This document shows positions 33,992-42,509 of a stretch of DNA of 64,000 nucleotides, in pieces; the stretch's first letter is position 1; each line of letters begins with the position of its first letter. This DNA comes from Modicisalibacter sp049808615 (GTDB lineage Bacteria > Pseudomonadota > Gammaproteobacteria > Pseudomonadales > Halomonadaceae): positions 1 through 64,000 of the forward strand of contig NZ_JBNCAN010000025.1 of the NCBI RefSeq assembly GCF_049808615.1. The letters run 5' to 3'. The notes under the pieces are model-generated. The model ran no database searches and was not told where the DNA came from. It saw only the letters and a list, made by a program, of their open reading frames with translations. A program made the position numbers and the translations under genes.

Positions 33992-35537
33992 ACATGCCCT
34001 CCGTCAGGTCAGGTAAATGCGTGCATAGATAACGAAGATCGGCTTCCAGAGCGCGGTCCTCCTCAACGAAGGCGATACACTCCCGGCACCGGCGTTGGAA
34101 AGCGGCCAGAGCCGGCGGTAGCCTGACATCGAGCGCCTGGCGCAGATCCAACGCCTGGCAGGCACCGTGCAGTACACCGGCCACGACCTGCTCGGTGAGG
34201 ATGAGCACGCGTAGCGCATCCCGGGCGGCGATGGTGCCCATGCTCACCTTGTCCTGGTTGTGGCTCTCCGTGGAGCGGGAAAAGACGCTCGCCGGCAGGG
34301 TTAGCTTGAGCGCTTCGGCGGTCCAGGCCGAGACACCGATCTGCACTGCCTTGTAGCCATGATTGAGCGGCGCCCGTTCCGGTCTGGCACCGCTCAGATT
34401 GGCGGGTAGGCCATGGTTGTAACGGGTATCGACCAGCAGGGCGAGCTGCCGGTCGAGCAGATCGGCAATATTGGCCACCAGGGTCTTGAGCGAATCCATG
34501 GCGAAGGCGATGTGGCCGCCATAGAAATGCCCGCCATGCATCACCTTGCCGGCGACCGGATCGATCAACGGGTTGTCGTTGGCGCTGTTGAGTTCGTTTT
34601 CGATGAAACCGCGCAGCCAGGGCAGGCTGTCTTCCAGCACACCGATGACGTGCGGGGCGCAGCGGGTCGAATAACGGTCCTGAAGACGCGAAGAGTTACG
34701 CGGGGTTTCATCGCTGCCGTCCGCCTGCTCAAGATCCCGGCGCAGACGCGCGGCGACTCGCTGTTGCCCCGCGTGGGGCTTGGCGGCGAACAGGTCCGTA
34801 TCGAAGTGATAGGGGTTGCCGTCCAGCGCCCAGCAGTTCATGGCGGTGAGGCGCGTAGCCAGGCGCGATAGCTGTTCGGCGCGCCCATAGGCCAGACAGG
34901 CCAGGGCCGTCATCACCGCGGTACCGTTCATCAGCGCCAAACCTTCCTTGGGACGCAGACGATAGGGCATAAGATCACGCTCGGCAAACACCTCGGCGGT
35001 CGGGCGTCGCTGGCCCTGGTCGAACACTTCGCGCTCGCCGCACAGCACGGCGGCAAGATAAGACAGCGGCGTGAGATCGCCGCTGGCACCCACCGAGCCT
35101 TCCGCGGGAATCACCGGGATCACATCTTCCTCGAGCAGCCATACCAGGCGCTCCAGTAGCTCGATACTGACCCCGGAAACACCGCGACAAAGCGATACCA
35201 GGCGCACCAGGATCACCGCCCGGGCGGCTTCGATATCGAGAATCTCGCCAAGGCCGCAGCCGTGAAAGGTATACAGGTGACGCGGCAACTCGCCGTGTTG
35301 ATCCGCGGGCACCGCGCGAGTGCAGGCATCACCGTAGCCGGTGGTGACGCCATAGACGACGCCATCTTCCTCGATCAGACGATCGAGGAAGGCCGGCCCG
35401 GCAGCGATACGCTCGTGAAACGCGGGCGATTCGGAAAGCGTGACCCGCATCTGGCGCCGGGCGACGGCCAGCACGGACTCGAGGTCGATTTGGCTGCCAT
35501 CGAGCAGTAGTCGAGTAGGAGGATGATCAGGAAACAT
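33981..35537 (-). CDS. HAL/PAL/TAL-family aromatic amino acid ammonia-lyase
   Basis: A 518-residue MIO-dependent lyase. The self-forming MIO cofactor comes from Ala-Ser-Gly in EGSVGASGDLTPLSYLAA. Other conserved parts are GVTTGYGDACTRAVP (Tyr loop), ENELNSANDNPLID and FSRSTESHNQDKVSMG. The selectivity pair reads Phe-His (LYTFHGCGLGE), unlike Ser-His of HAL, His-Leu of TAL or Phe-Leu of PAL. In this context it likely makes a cinnamate or 4-coumarate starter from Phe or Tyr. ATG 35537 overlaps the upstream acyltransferase by 11 bases. Confidence 0.85.
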   Translation of the reverse strand: MFPDHPPTRLLLDGSQIDLESVLAVARRQMRVTLSESPAFHERIAAGPAFLDRLIEEDGVVYGVTTGYGDACTRAVPADQHGELPRHLYTFHGCGLGEILDIEAARAVILVRLVSLCRGVSGVSIELLERLVWLLEEDVIPVIPAEGSVGASGDLTPLSYLAAVLCGEREVFDQGQRRPTAEVFAERDLMPYRLRPKEGLALMNGTAVMTALACLAYGRAEQLSRLATRLTAMNCWALDGNPYHFDTDLFAAKPHAGQQRVAARLRRDLEQADGSDETPRNSSRLQDRYSTRCAPHVIGVLEDSLPWLRGFIENELNSANDNPLIDPVAGKVMHGGHFYGGHIAFAMDSLKTLVANIADLLDRQLALLVDTRYNHGLPANLSGARPERAPLNHGYKAVQIGVSAWTAEALKLTLPASVFSRSTESHNQDKVSMGTIAARDALRVLILTEQVVAGVLHGACQALDLRQALDVRLPPALAAFQRRCRECIAFVEEDRALEADLRYLCTHLPDLTEGMYAD

Positions 35538-36480
35538 GTCGGTCACCGGTCTGCCAAAAAGGAAAGAAGTTGAACCATTGCAGGGGATAGCGGCGACATT
35601 GATCCGTGAGCCAGGCCACGTAGCGACGCATGGCATCCTCACGCCAGGCCTCACGATCGACCCGGCGCAGGTGGCTGGTGTCGTCGAAGGGTTGGAATTC
35701 GACGCGATGCGATTTTCCCTCGCGCAGGCAGCTCAACGTATAGATGGGGCAGCGCAGTAATGCCGCCAGCCAGAAGGGGCCTTCCGGGAACAGCGCCGGC
35801 GCTCCCAGAAAATCGAGGGGACGCACACGACCACCTTCGTCGATAGGGACGCGATCCGCGGCGATTACCACGAATCCGCCGGCGTTGATGCGCTCGGCCA
35901 AGGCCAGGGCGGTGGCGGGGGTGATCTCGGTGACCTCGATGATCTCCGGGCCACGCCTGAGCGTGGAACGATCGAGGAGTTGATTGAACTTGCGCGAATT
36001 GCGGGTATGCATGAGCTGGGTGACATGAAAATCGTCCCGGCTATCGCTGATGGCACTGCAGATTTCGAGATTGCCGATATGCGATACCAGCATCAGGCCG
36101 CCACGCCCGCCACGAATGGCCTGGTCCAGGCAGGCGCGATCCTCGGGCGTCAGTTTTACGCCCATCGACATGCCGCTCCAGGCATCGACCTTGTCCATCA
36201 GGGACTGACCGAAGGCCATGAAATGCTTCAACCCAAGCCACGGGAGCCAACGAGGCGGCTGCCCGGCATGCAGTGGCCATATGCGCTCGAGGTATTGTCG
36301 CGAGGCCCGACGAGGCAATGCCTGGCCAAGATAGTAGTAAATGATGACCGGGCCCAGAACCACCTGGAAGGGCAGACGCCCGAGATGACGACGAATCCAT
36401 ACCATGATACGCATGCCGGCCACCGAGCCGGATTCCTGGATGCGTGCCCAATGGTGGGGGGTATCAGACGAGTGATTCAT
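35527..36480 (-). CDS. LpxL/HtrB-like acyltransferase of the aryl-polyene cluster
   Basis: A 317-residue protein of the lauroyl/myristoyl acyltransferase family with an N-terminal membrane helix (FQVVLGPVIIYYYLGQAL). The catalytic pattern is H-x4-E/D in VSHIGNLEIC, followed by FVVIAADRVPID and FLGAPALFPEGPFWLAAL. It probably attaches the polyene acid or a fatty acid to a glycosyl or lipid acceptor. ATG 36480 overlaps the glycosyltransferase stop by 4 bases. Longer frames upstream (to 37104) are shadows of that gene. Confidence 0.82.
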   Translation of the reverse strand: MNHSSDTPHHWARIQESGSVAGMRIMVWIRRHLGRLPFQVVLGPVIIYYYLGQALPRRASRQYLERIWPLHAGQPPRWLPWLGLKHFMAFGQSLMDKVDAWSGMSMGVKLTPEDRACLDQAIRGGRGGLMLVSHIGNLEICSAISDSRDDFHVTQLMHTRNSRKFNQLLDRSTLRRGPEIIEVTEITPATALALAERINAGGFVVIAADRVPIDEGGRVRPLDFLGAPALFPEGPFWLAALLRCPIYTLSCLREGKSHRVEFQPFDDTSHLRRVDREAWREDAMRRYVAWLTDQCRRYPLQWFNFFPFWQTGDRHVS

Positions 36481-37244
36481 GAAGAATGATTCAACGTTCT
36501 CGATCGACGAAAGAGCAGGCGTGGCAAACGTCGCAGCATGCCACAGAACAGGCGCGCATGCATGGCGACCAGCAAGGCGTTGTCGTGCCATAGATCGAAA
36601 TGCGATACACCATCCAGCGGATAGTGAACCCGTACGGGCAGATTCGTGACCGGCAAACCCGCCCACAACCAACGCACCGGTAATTCGGTGTCGAACTGCA
36701 TGCGCTCGCCACAGCTGTGGCGGGCCACCAGACGATTGGTCGCCTCGACCGGGTACAGCTTGACTCCGCACATGGTGTCGCGTAGCGCAAAGGACAGCGT
36801 ATTGAGCCATACCAATGCGTGGGTGGCGTAGCGGGCGTAATAGCGATGCCGCGGCACGCTCTGGTCGAATCGTGGATAGGCGATGCGCAGCTCTTGCTGG
36901 TTGGCGGTCAGCCCTTCCAGGAACGGTGGAAAATCGCTGGCGTCGTGCTGGCTGTCGGCGTCGACCTGAAGCGCATGGGTGAAGCCCTGGCGAGCGGCCT
37001 CGATCAAGCCTGCCTTGACTGCCGCGCCTTTGCCGCGATTTTCCGGCAGACGCACCAGGCTCACATCCTCCGCCTCGGCGAGCGTGTCGAGCACTTGGGC
37101 ACATTCGGCGTCGCTGCCATCGTCGACCAGTAATAGCGGTACACCCAGGCGCCGCGCCCCGGCGCAGGTCGCGGTGATGGCGGCGGCATGGTTATAGATC
37201 GGAATCAGCACACAGGGGCGAGCCGGCTGATCACTCGTCATCAT
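36477..37244 (-). CDS. Family 2 glycosyltransferase of the aryl-polyene cluster
   Basis: A 255-residue GT2 enzyme resembling dolichol-phosphate mannose synthase-like proteins. It has VLIPIYNHAAAITATCAGAR, LLLVDDGSDAECAQVLD, RGKGAAVKAGLIEAARQGFT and the DxD site LQVDADSQHD. In the E. coli and Vibrio clusters, ApeJ combines a glycosyltransferase with an acyltransferase in one polypeptide; here they are separate adjacent genes (36477-37244 and 35527-36480). ATG 37244 overlaps the ligase stop by 14 bases; the next ATG (37241) is equally placed for the GGAG site. Confidence 0.82.
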   Translation of the reverse strand: MMTSDQPARPCVLIPIYNHAAAITATCAGARRLGVPLLLVDDGSDAECAQVLDTLAEAEDVSLVRLPENRGKGAAVKAGLIEAARQGFTHALQVDADSQHDASDFPPFLEGLTANQQELRIAYPRFDQSVPRHRYYARYATHALVWLNTLSFALRDTMCGVKLYPVEATNRLVARHSCGERMQFDTELPVRWLWAGLPVTNLPVRVHYPLDGVSHFDLWHDNALLVAMHARLFCGMLRRLPRLLFRRSRTLNHSS

Positions 37245-39006
37245 GGGTCTCCTGCGGTGTAAAGACGATCTTGCCGGCGGCATGAATACCCTGTCGGCCC
37301 TGCAGGGTGAAGGACAACCGTATGCCTTGTTCGCTCCGCGACTGGGCAAGGATAAGTGTTATCCGTTCGCCGGGCAGCAGTAGCTGGGGAAATTTGATCC
37401 GCTCGAGACGCTGGAACGCCCCGCGCAATTGCAAGTGTTCCCGGGCCAGCTCGACGCTCCATTGCACAAGCACCACCCCGGGGACGATCGGCTGCTCATC
37501 GAAGTGGCCTTTCAGATAGAGCAAGCGCTCGGGAACTTCCAGGCTCACCTGACAGCGCTCATCACCTTCGAAGCTCACACCCAGCCACCGCGGCAGGCGA
37601 TGATCCTCAAGATCGCGAAAAAGCTGTCGCACCAAGGCATTCGATAGCTTGCCTTGAGCATTGGTTGGCCAGACATCGACGAAGCGCCAGTAGCGGGGCA
37701 CCACCGTGGACTCATAAGCGCTCGACAGATACTGGCGCAGGGACGCGATCAGGTCGCGACGCGAGTCGTGGTCCAGGGGGATACGTTCCGGGTCGAGCTG
37801 GACGATGGCACCCAGGCGTGTATCTCGCTCCGGCAGGCTGACGGTACGGGCTTGAATCACATCGGGGTGCGTGCCAAGAGTGCGGTCCATGCCGGTCAGG
37901 GATAGACGCTTGCCCCCCACCTTGAGGATACGGTCGGCGCGCCCCAACAGACGAAAACGAGAGTCCTCCAGGGCGATGCGATCGGCCTGGCGCTGCCAGT
38001 CCGTACTGGAGAGGAAGGGGGAACGCAGCCACAGGGCGCCGTGTCGATCATCACGAATCTCGATGCCGGGTAGCGGCGTCCAGCACTCGTCTCGTTGCTG
38101 AATACGCCAGGCAATGCCACCGGTCTCGGAGCTGCCGTAGATCTCACTGACCGGAACGCCGAGCACCTTCAGAGCGTGTTCACTGGCGATGTGCGACAAG
38201 GCGGCGCCGGAGGAATGAATGCGTGAAAGCACTCGAGGGGCCGCTTGCCAGTCGAGCTCCTGGGGCAGACGTTCAAGCGGGGGCGGCGCGCTGATCAGGA
38301 CCGTGCCGGGAGGCGCATTCAGCGTGCCGATATCGTCGGAATGGCGAGTCTCGTCCAGGCGCCGTAGCCAATCGCTCAGGGTTTCCGGATAACGGCACAG
38401 GCTCAAAGCCATCGGCGCCTGCTCGCAAAGCGGACGCAGGATGGCGAACAGCAAGCCATAGATATGCTGATGACTCACCTGGCTGATGACCAGCCGCCCC
38501 TCCAACGGCCAGAGGTGAGCATGCACGCCAAGCTCCGCATCGAGCTGGGCAAAGCACTTGTCCAGGCGCTGCGGCTCGCCGCTGGACCCGGAGGTGTACA
38601 ACGACAGCGCGAGCGCATCGGCGTCGAGCTCTCCCCAGCGCGGTATTCTGGCCTCGGGGCCGGCCCGATGCCCACCCGTCACATCGCCAAGGCGTGCCCG
38701 GGTCAGATGGTCCACGCCGGACAGCGTTTCCGGCCGGTCGTCGGCGGGCAGCACCACACTGTCGCCGCGTTCCCAGCAGGCGAGCAGGGCGGCGGCGAAT
38801 TCGAGCGGTTCGCGCAGGTGTAGGAGCCAGCGCTGGCCCGCGGGCGCCAGGGAGTCCAGCAGCCCCTGCCAGGCACCCACGCGCCCATGAAAAATCGACC
38901 AGGGCACGGCGGCTTCACGCGCTGGCAACGCGCAGTGCCAACCGATCGCTCGGTCGCGCGGTGCGTGCCGCCAGGGGGTGCCGAGAAGCGGGGCCTTAGT
39001 CATCAT
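37231..39006 (-). CDS. Acyl/aryl-ACP ligase fused to a hotdog dehydratase (ApeH-ApeI fusion)
   Basis: A 591-residue two-domain protein. Residues about 1-440 are an AMP-forming ligase: A3 motif LYTSGSSGEPQRLDK, A5-like EIYGSSETGGIAWR, A8 GRADRILKVGGKRLSLTGMD and the late Lys region NAQGKLSNA. Residues about 460-591 are a FabA/ApeI-like hotdog with LLYLKGHFDEQPIVPGVVLV, in which GHF..QPIVPGV is the FabZ-type active-site loop with its His. It would load the cinnamate-type starter onto ACP and also dehydrate extension intermediates. In E. coli these are separate genes. Confidence 0.85.
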   Translation of the reverse strand: MMTKAPLLGTPWRHAPRDRAIGWHCALPAREAAVPWSIFHGRVGAWQGLLDSLAPAGQRWLLHLREPLEFAAALLACWERGDSVVLPADDRPETLSGVDHLTRARLGDVTGGHRAGPEARIPRWGELDADALALSLYTSGSSGEPQRLDKCFAQLDAELGVHAHLWPLEGRLVISQVSHQHIYGLLFAILRPLCEQAPMALSLCRYPETLSDWLRRLDETRHSDDIGTLNAPPGTVLISAPPPLERLPQELDWQAAPRVLSRIHSSGAALSHIASEHALKVLGVPVSEIYGSSETGGIAWRIQQRDECWTPLPGIEIRDDRHGALWLRSPFLSSTDWQRQADRIALEDSRFRLLGRADRILKVGGKRLSLTGMDRTLGTHPDVIQARTVSLPERDTRLGAIVQLDPERIPLDHDSRRDLIASLRQYLSSAYESTVVPRYWRFVDVWPTNAQGKLSNALVRQLFRDLEDHRLPRWLGVSFEGDERCQVSLEVPERLLYLKGHFDEQPIVPGVVLVQWSVELAREHLQLRGAFQRLERIKFPQLLLPGERITLILAQSRSEQGIRLSFTLQGRQGIHAAGKIVFTPQETHDDE

Positions 39007-39559
39007 GGGCGATCCTGCTCCGCACGCGTTGACGAATGCACCACTCACCGGCGAACAAGGCACCGCTCAGCCCATAGGCAATGCCGCCGTTGTACAGGGC
39101 CCAGGTACTCAGGTCGGCGTAAAGTGCCGTCCATAGGGCGATGCTGCCGTTGAGCAGAAAGAAACCGCACCACAGTTGGGTGACGCGCCGAGTGTAGCGC
39201 ACACCGCTGGCGGGCAGCTCGGGTTCCTGGCGGCGTGCCAGGCGCTCGATCAGGCTCGGCGGATGGCGCAAACTCCAGGCGAACAGGATAAGCAGTGCGG
39301 CATTGATCAGCACCGGCCAGGCGCGCACGCCAAGAGTCGCATGACCCAGAAGCGCCAGGGTCGATACGAGCAAGGCCAGCAACAGCCCCCAGCGCTTGTA
39401 GCCTGGAGGCAGCCGCCAGCTGACAAGGGCGACAGCCAGCGCCAATAAGAGCACCCCTCCGCCTTGTGGCAGCAAAAACAACACCAGCAGCGGCCAGGCC
39501 AGCATCAGCAGGCCGAGCAATAGTGTGGTGGGCGTTGGGGATGAGCGCCTGGCGTCCAT
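38996..39559 (-). CDS. Membrane protein of the aryl-polyene cluster (COG4648-like, ApeG-like)
   Basis: A 187-residue protein with five or six hydrophobic segments. It has LIERLARRQEPELPASGVRY and LWCGFFLLNGSIALWTALYA near the end, the conserved region of the COG4648 proteins regularly found next to the ACP and ligase genes of aryl-polyene clusters. Function unknown. It overlaps the ligase by 11 bases and follows the ACP gene by 4 bases. Confidence 0.8.
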   Translation of the reverse strand: MDARRSSPTPTTLLLGLLMLAWPLLVLFLLPQGGGVLLLALAVALVSWRLPPGYKRWGLLLALLVSTLALLGHATLGVRAWPVLINAALLILFAWSLRHPPSLIERLARRQEPELPASGVRYTRRVTQLWCGFFLLNGSIALWTALYADLSTWALYNGGIAYGLSGALFAGEWCIRQRVRSRIAHDD

Positions 39560-39563
39560 TACA

Positions 39564-39827
39564 TTACTTAACGCGGCGCGCCTCCACCAGTGCGGCGAGG
39601 CTTTTCAGATTGGCGAAATGGCGACGCGACTCCTCGCTGTCTGCCTCGAGTTTGATGCCGTAGGTCTTCTGCAGGGCCAGGCCCAATTCCAGGGCGTCGA
39701 TGGAATCCAGCCCCAGCCCCTCTACGAACAAGGGTTCATCGCGGTCGATATCGTCCGGGGTGACGTCCTCGAGCTCAAGGGTGTCGATGATCAGGTGTTT
39801 GAGTTCAAGTTCCAGAGCGTTCGCCAT
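39564..39827 (-). CDS. Acyl carrier protein of the aryl-polyene cluster
   Basis: An 87-residue ACP. The phosphopantetheine attachment Ser is in GLGLDSIDALELGLAL (DSx motif), and the acidic helix pattern DDIDRDEPLFVEG is typical. It carries the growing polyene. Most characterised aryl-polyene clusters encode two consecutive ACPs (ApeE and ApeF); only one is visible here, and the 18-base gap to the next gene leaves no room for another. Confidence 0.9.
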   Translation of the reverse strand: MANALELELKHLIIDTLELEDVTPDDIDRDEPLFVEGLGLDSIDALELGLALQKTYGIKLEADSEESRRHFANLKSLAALVEARRVK

Positions 39828-39845
39828 GGGCGATATCCTCGTCCA

Positions 39846-40622
39846 TCAAGAAAGATTGAAATAATTTTCGAGACGTCGGTTGAGACGCCGGGCAGCACGC
39901 AGAAGCGATGGCACTGCGACCGGCTGTATGGCCTTACCGATCTCCAGGGTAAATAAAGGCCTGCGTGGCGCCACTCGGTGCCAGGGGTCGCCCTTGATCA
40001 AGGTGTTGGGTTCACAATGAATCCTTATCGGAACGACAGTAGCACCACTGATAAGGGCGATAATGGCGCCGCCCCGGCGCAAACGCACCGGCTCCCCCGG
40101 TGTCGATCGAGTCCCTTCGGGAAAAACGATCAATGACTGCCCATTTTCCAAGGCCTTGCAGGCTTGTGCAATCACCTGACGTGGATTGCGATTGGCAATG
40201 AACCCGGCGGACTGGATGACATGGCGGGTGACCGGGTGATGGGCAAGGCGCCCCTTGACGATACACACGGCATCAGGCGTGTAGGCCAGTAGAAACAGCG
40301 CGTCGATCAACGATGGGTGATTGGCCAGTAGAAGACTGCCAGGTTGAGCCAGGCGTTCGTCATGAATCAATCGATAATCGATCAGTCTCAGGCCACGAAG
40401 CACGCCAACGAATCCCTTGCAGAACACACGAACGACACGTCGCACGCGTTGCTGCGCGATGCCGGAGTTGCGGCTCAAGAGCTTTAACGTAGGGGCGATA
40501 GCAAGCCCCAGCACCAACGCGCAGAGTGCAAACAGGATAAAACAGCAGCCCGTGGCAACACGACGCCAACCACGGTCGAGTCCAGTGCCAATAGCACGAG
40601 GCATGATTGCAGCACCGGGCAT
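39846..40622 (-). CDS. PlsC-family 1-acyl-sn-glycerol-3-phosphate acyltransferase-like (ApeB-like)
   Basis: A 258-residue membrane-associated acyltransferase. A hydrophobic segment is near residues 25-47. PlsC motifs are LLANHPSLIDALFLL (NHx4D), the FIANRNP segment, and the FPEGTRSTPGEPVRLRRGG block. It may esterify the aryl polyene onto a glycerolipid. The ATG at 40622 shares its A with the upstream TGA (TGATG). A later ATG at 40604 is possible. Confidence 0.82.
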   Translation of the reverse strand: MPGAAIMPRAIGTGLDRGWRRVATGCCFILFALCALVLGLAIAPTLKLLSRNSGIAQQRVRRVVRVFCKGFVGVLRGLRLIDYRLIHDERLAQPGSLLLANHPSLIDALFLLAYTPDAVCIVKGRLAHHPVTRHVIQSAGFIANRNPRQVIAQACKALENGQSLIVFPEGTRSTPGEPVRLRRGGAIIALISGATVVPIRIHCEPNTLIKGDPWHRVAPRRPLFTLEIGKAIQPVAVPSLLRAARRLNRRLENYFNLS

Positions 40623-41323
40623 CAGGAGGGCGGCGCCCATGCTCGCCGACGCATGGGGCAGACCAATGCTGCTTCACCCAGTAGCCACGCGATCACGTCA
40701 TCGGGCTTGGGTGGGTGGTATTGATCAAACATCGATCCGGTCGCACATCGGGTGATCAGTGTCCGGCCACTCTGGCCCGGCGTGGTCAACGATAGACGCA
40801 GGGCGACGGCGGCCATGGTCGATGGGCCTGTGGTGTGATCGGCAAAGCGCACAGGGATGGGGGCATCGCTGAACACGGCGACGACGTGTTCTTCACCCTC
40901 CATGAGATAGCCCAAGGCGTCACTGAAAAGCGCCGAGACTTCGGCACCGGAGGCTGCGATGGCTTGAAGGGAGCGGCGATTGTCGCTGGCAATGGAATGT
41001 ACGCCGATCACCGCGTTATGCACCGACATGCCAAAGCGCGCCGGGGAAAGCGACTCCTCTTCATTGAGGGCGTAGAGCATGTCCAGAGTGCGCTCGGCAT
41101 CGCCATGTCGCGAGGCATGCAACAGTACGCACTCGGCGTTCGGATCGAGTTCCGCGAGCATGTCGCATACGGCACGTCCGGCACCGTTGAGGCGACGGCG
41201 CAACATGGCCGGGACGGAGGCGCCGGAAGGGCGTTCGTCAATCGACAGGCGTGGATCGTCAGTGGGGGAGCGCCCGGGCTGCCAGGCGCGCCAGTCCTCG
41301 AGGGTAAGCGAGGCCGTATTCAT
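40622..41323 (-). CDS. Ketosynthase-like chain-length factor (ApeC-like)
   Basis: A 233-residue protein of the 'beta-ketoacyl synthase, N-terminal-like' family (PF13723) found first in many aryl-polyene clusters. It shows DPNAECVLLHASRHGDAERT, SPARFGMSVHNAVIGVHSIA (Ser/Asn in place of the catalytic region), and GYLMEGEEHVVAVFSD. It covers only half a ketosynthase and lacks the Cys-His-His set, so it is thought to pair with the active synthase to set chain length. It is the first gene of the run on this strand; ATG 41323 is preferred, with 41344 as an alternative. Confidence 0.8.
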   Translation of the reverse strand: MNTASLTLEDWRAWQPGRSPTDDPRLSIDERPSGASVPAMLRRRLNGAGRAVCDMLAELDPNAECVLLHASRHGDAERTLDMLYALNEEESLSPARFGMSVHNAVIGVHSIASDNRRSLQAIAASGAEVSALFSDALGYLMEGEEHVVAVFSDAPIPVRFADHTTGPSTMAAVALRLSLTTPGQSGRTLITRCATGSMFDQYHPPKPDDVIAWLLGEAALVCPMRRRAWAPPS

Positions 41324-41439
41324 CAAGCGTTTCGTCCCGAGCATCTTATTTCAGGCGTGGTCAGCGCAACGGGCATACCCTACGCGAGTCTTGGACGATA
41401 GGCTACTTTGCGATACATCACGTTGAGCTGACGTCAGGA

Positions 41440-42297
41440 TCAGGTTTCGGGTGGATAACGGGTCGCCTGAAGGCTGTCCTTTATCTTCTTGAGGTGTGGT
41501 AGGAAGTCTTCGCCGCGACGCAGGGTGACGCCGGTCGCCAGCACATCGATCAAGGCCAGGTGAATCATGCGCGAGGTCATGGGCATATAGATGTCGGTAT
41601 CTTCCGGGGCAACGACCCCTAGCGTTTCGGTACATTCCGCGGCCAAGGGAGAGTCTGGCGCGGTGATGCCGAGAATCACCGCACCGTTATCGCGTCCTAC
41701 CCGAGCGATGTCCACCAGTTCCCGGGTACGTCCGGTATAGGAGATGATCACGATGACATCGCCGGTATGGCTGGCAGCCGCGACCATGCGTTGCATCAAT
41801 ACGTCTTCGTAGGCCATTACCGGCAGGTTGAAGCGAAAGAACTTGTGCTGCGCGTCCTGGGCTACCGGCCCCGAGGCCCCCAGTCCGAAGAAGCTGATCT
41901 GCTTGGCTTGAATGAGGTAGTCCACGGCGCGTTCGATAGAGCGGGCATCGAGGGCGCGCCGCGCATCGTCCAGCGCAACGACACTCGCACCGAAAATCTT
42001 GTCGGCGTAGCTGGCCGCGTCGTCCTCACGTTCCACATTGCGGCTGATATAGGGAGTACCGCCGGCCAGGCTCTGCGCCAGCTTGATCTTGAAGTCAGGA
42101 TAGCCCTTGGCATCGAAGCCGCGACAGAAGCGATTGACGGTGGGTTCGCTGACCGATGCACGCCGGGCCAGAGTGGCAATGCTCAAGCCGGTAGCGGTCA
42201 GGGGGTCGGCGAGAATGACTTCGGCCACCTTGCGCTCGGAACGGTTGAGTTCTTCCAGACGGTGGCGGATACGCTCGAGAAGATCGTGGCTGGCCAT
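41440..42297 (-). CDS. hexR: HexR, RpiR-family transcriptional repressor of central carbon metabolism
   Basis: A 285-residue regulator with an N-terminal HTH_6 domain (LSIATLARRASVSEPTVNRF) and a C-terminal SIS sugar-isomerase domain (FFGLGASGPVAQDAQHKFFR, VIVIISYTGRTRELVDIAR). HexR senses KDPG, the Entner-Doudoroff intermediate, and represses zwf-pgl-eda and other glycolytic genes. Here it is divergent from zwf, the standard arrangement. A HexR box in the 212-base intergenic region was not identified with confidence. Confidence 0.92.
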   Translation of the reverse strand: MASHDLLERIRHRLEELNRSERKVAEVILADPLTATGLSIATLARRASVSEPTVNRFCRGFDAKGYPDFKIKLAQSLAGGTPYISRNVEREDDAASYADKIFGASVVALDDARRALDARSIERAVDYLIQAKQISFFGLGASGPVAQDAQHKFFRFNLPVMAYEDVLMQRMVAAASHTGDVIVIISYTGRTRELVDIARVGRDNGAVILGITAPDSPLAAECTETLGVVAPEDTDIYMPMTSRMIHLALIDVLATGVTLRRGEDFLPHLKKIKDSLQATRYPPET

Positions 42298-42509
42298 CAG
42301 GCGGCACTCTTTACCATAGGAAAATTCCTACCATACTGTGTTGTGGCGATTCACCAAGATGTCGTCGCTGTTCTAGCCTGACACCATAATGGCAGAAGGT
42401 TCAAAGAGTCTACACTACGTTTTTTGCTAACATTACCAAACTATTTGCAGAAATAAGTAGTAGTGGCGTACTTTGTTAGTAATTCAACTAGAAGTCTGAG
42501 AGGCAATCC

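Noticed and set aside
36481..37104. N-terminal extension of the LpxL-like acyltransferase
   Set aside because: It overlaps the glycosyltransferase in another frame and has Arg/Gly-rich shadow composition; 36480 overlaps the previous stop as expected.
42298..42509. HexR operator between hexR and zwf
   Set aside because: No clear TGTAATTAAATTACA-like or TTGT-N8-ACAA dyad is visible by eye; a motif scan would be needed.
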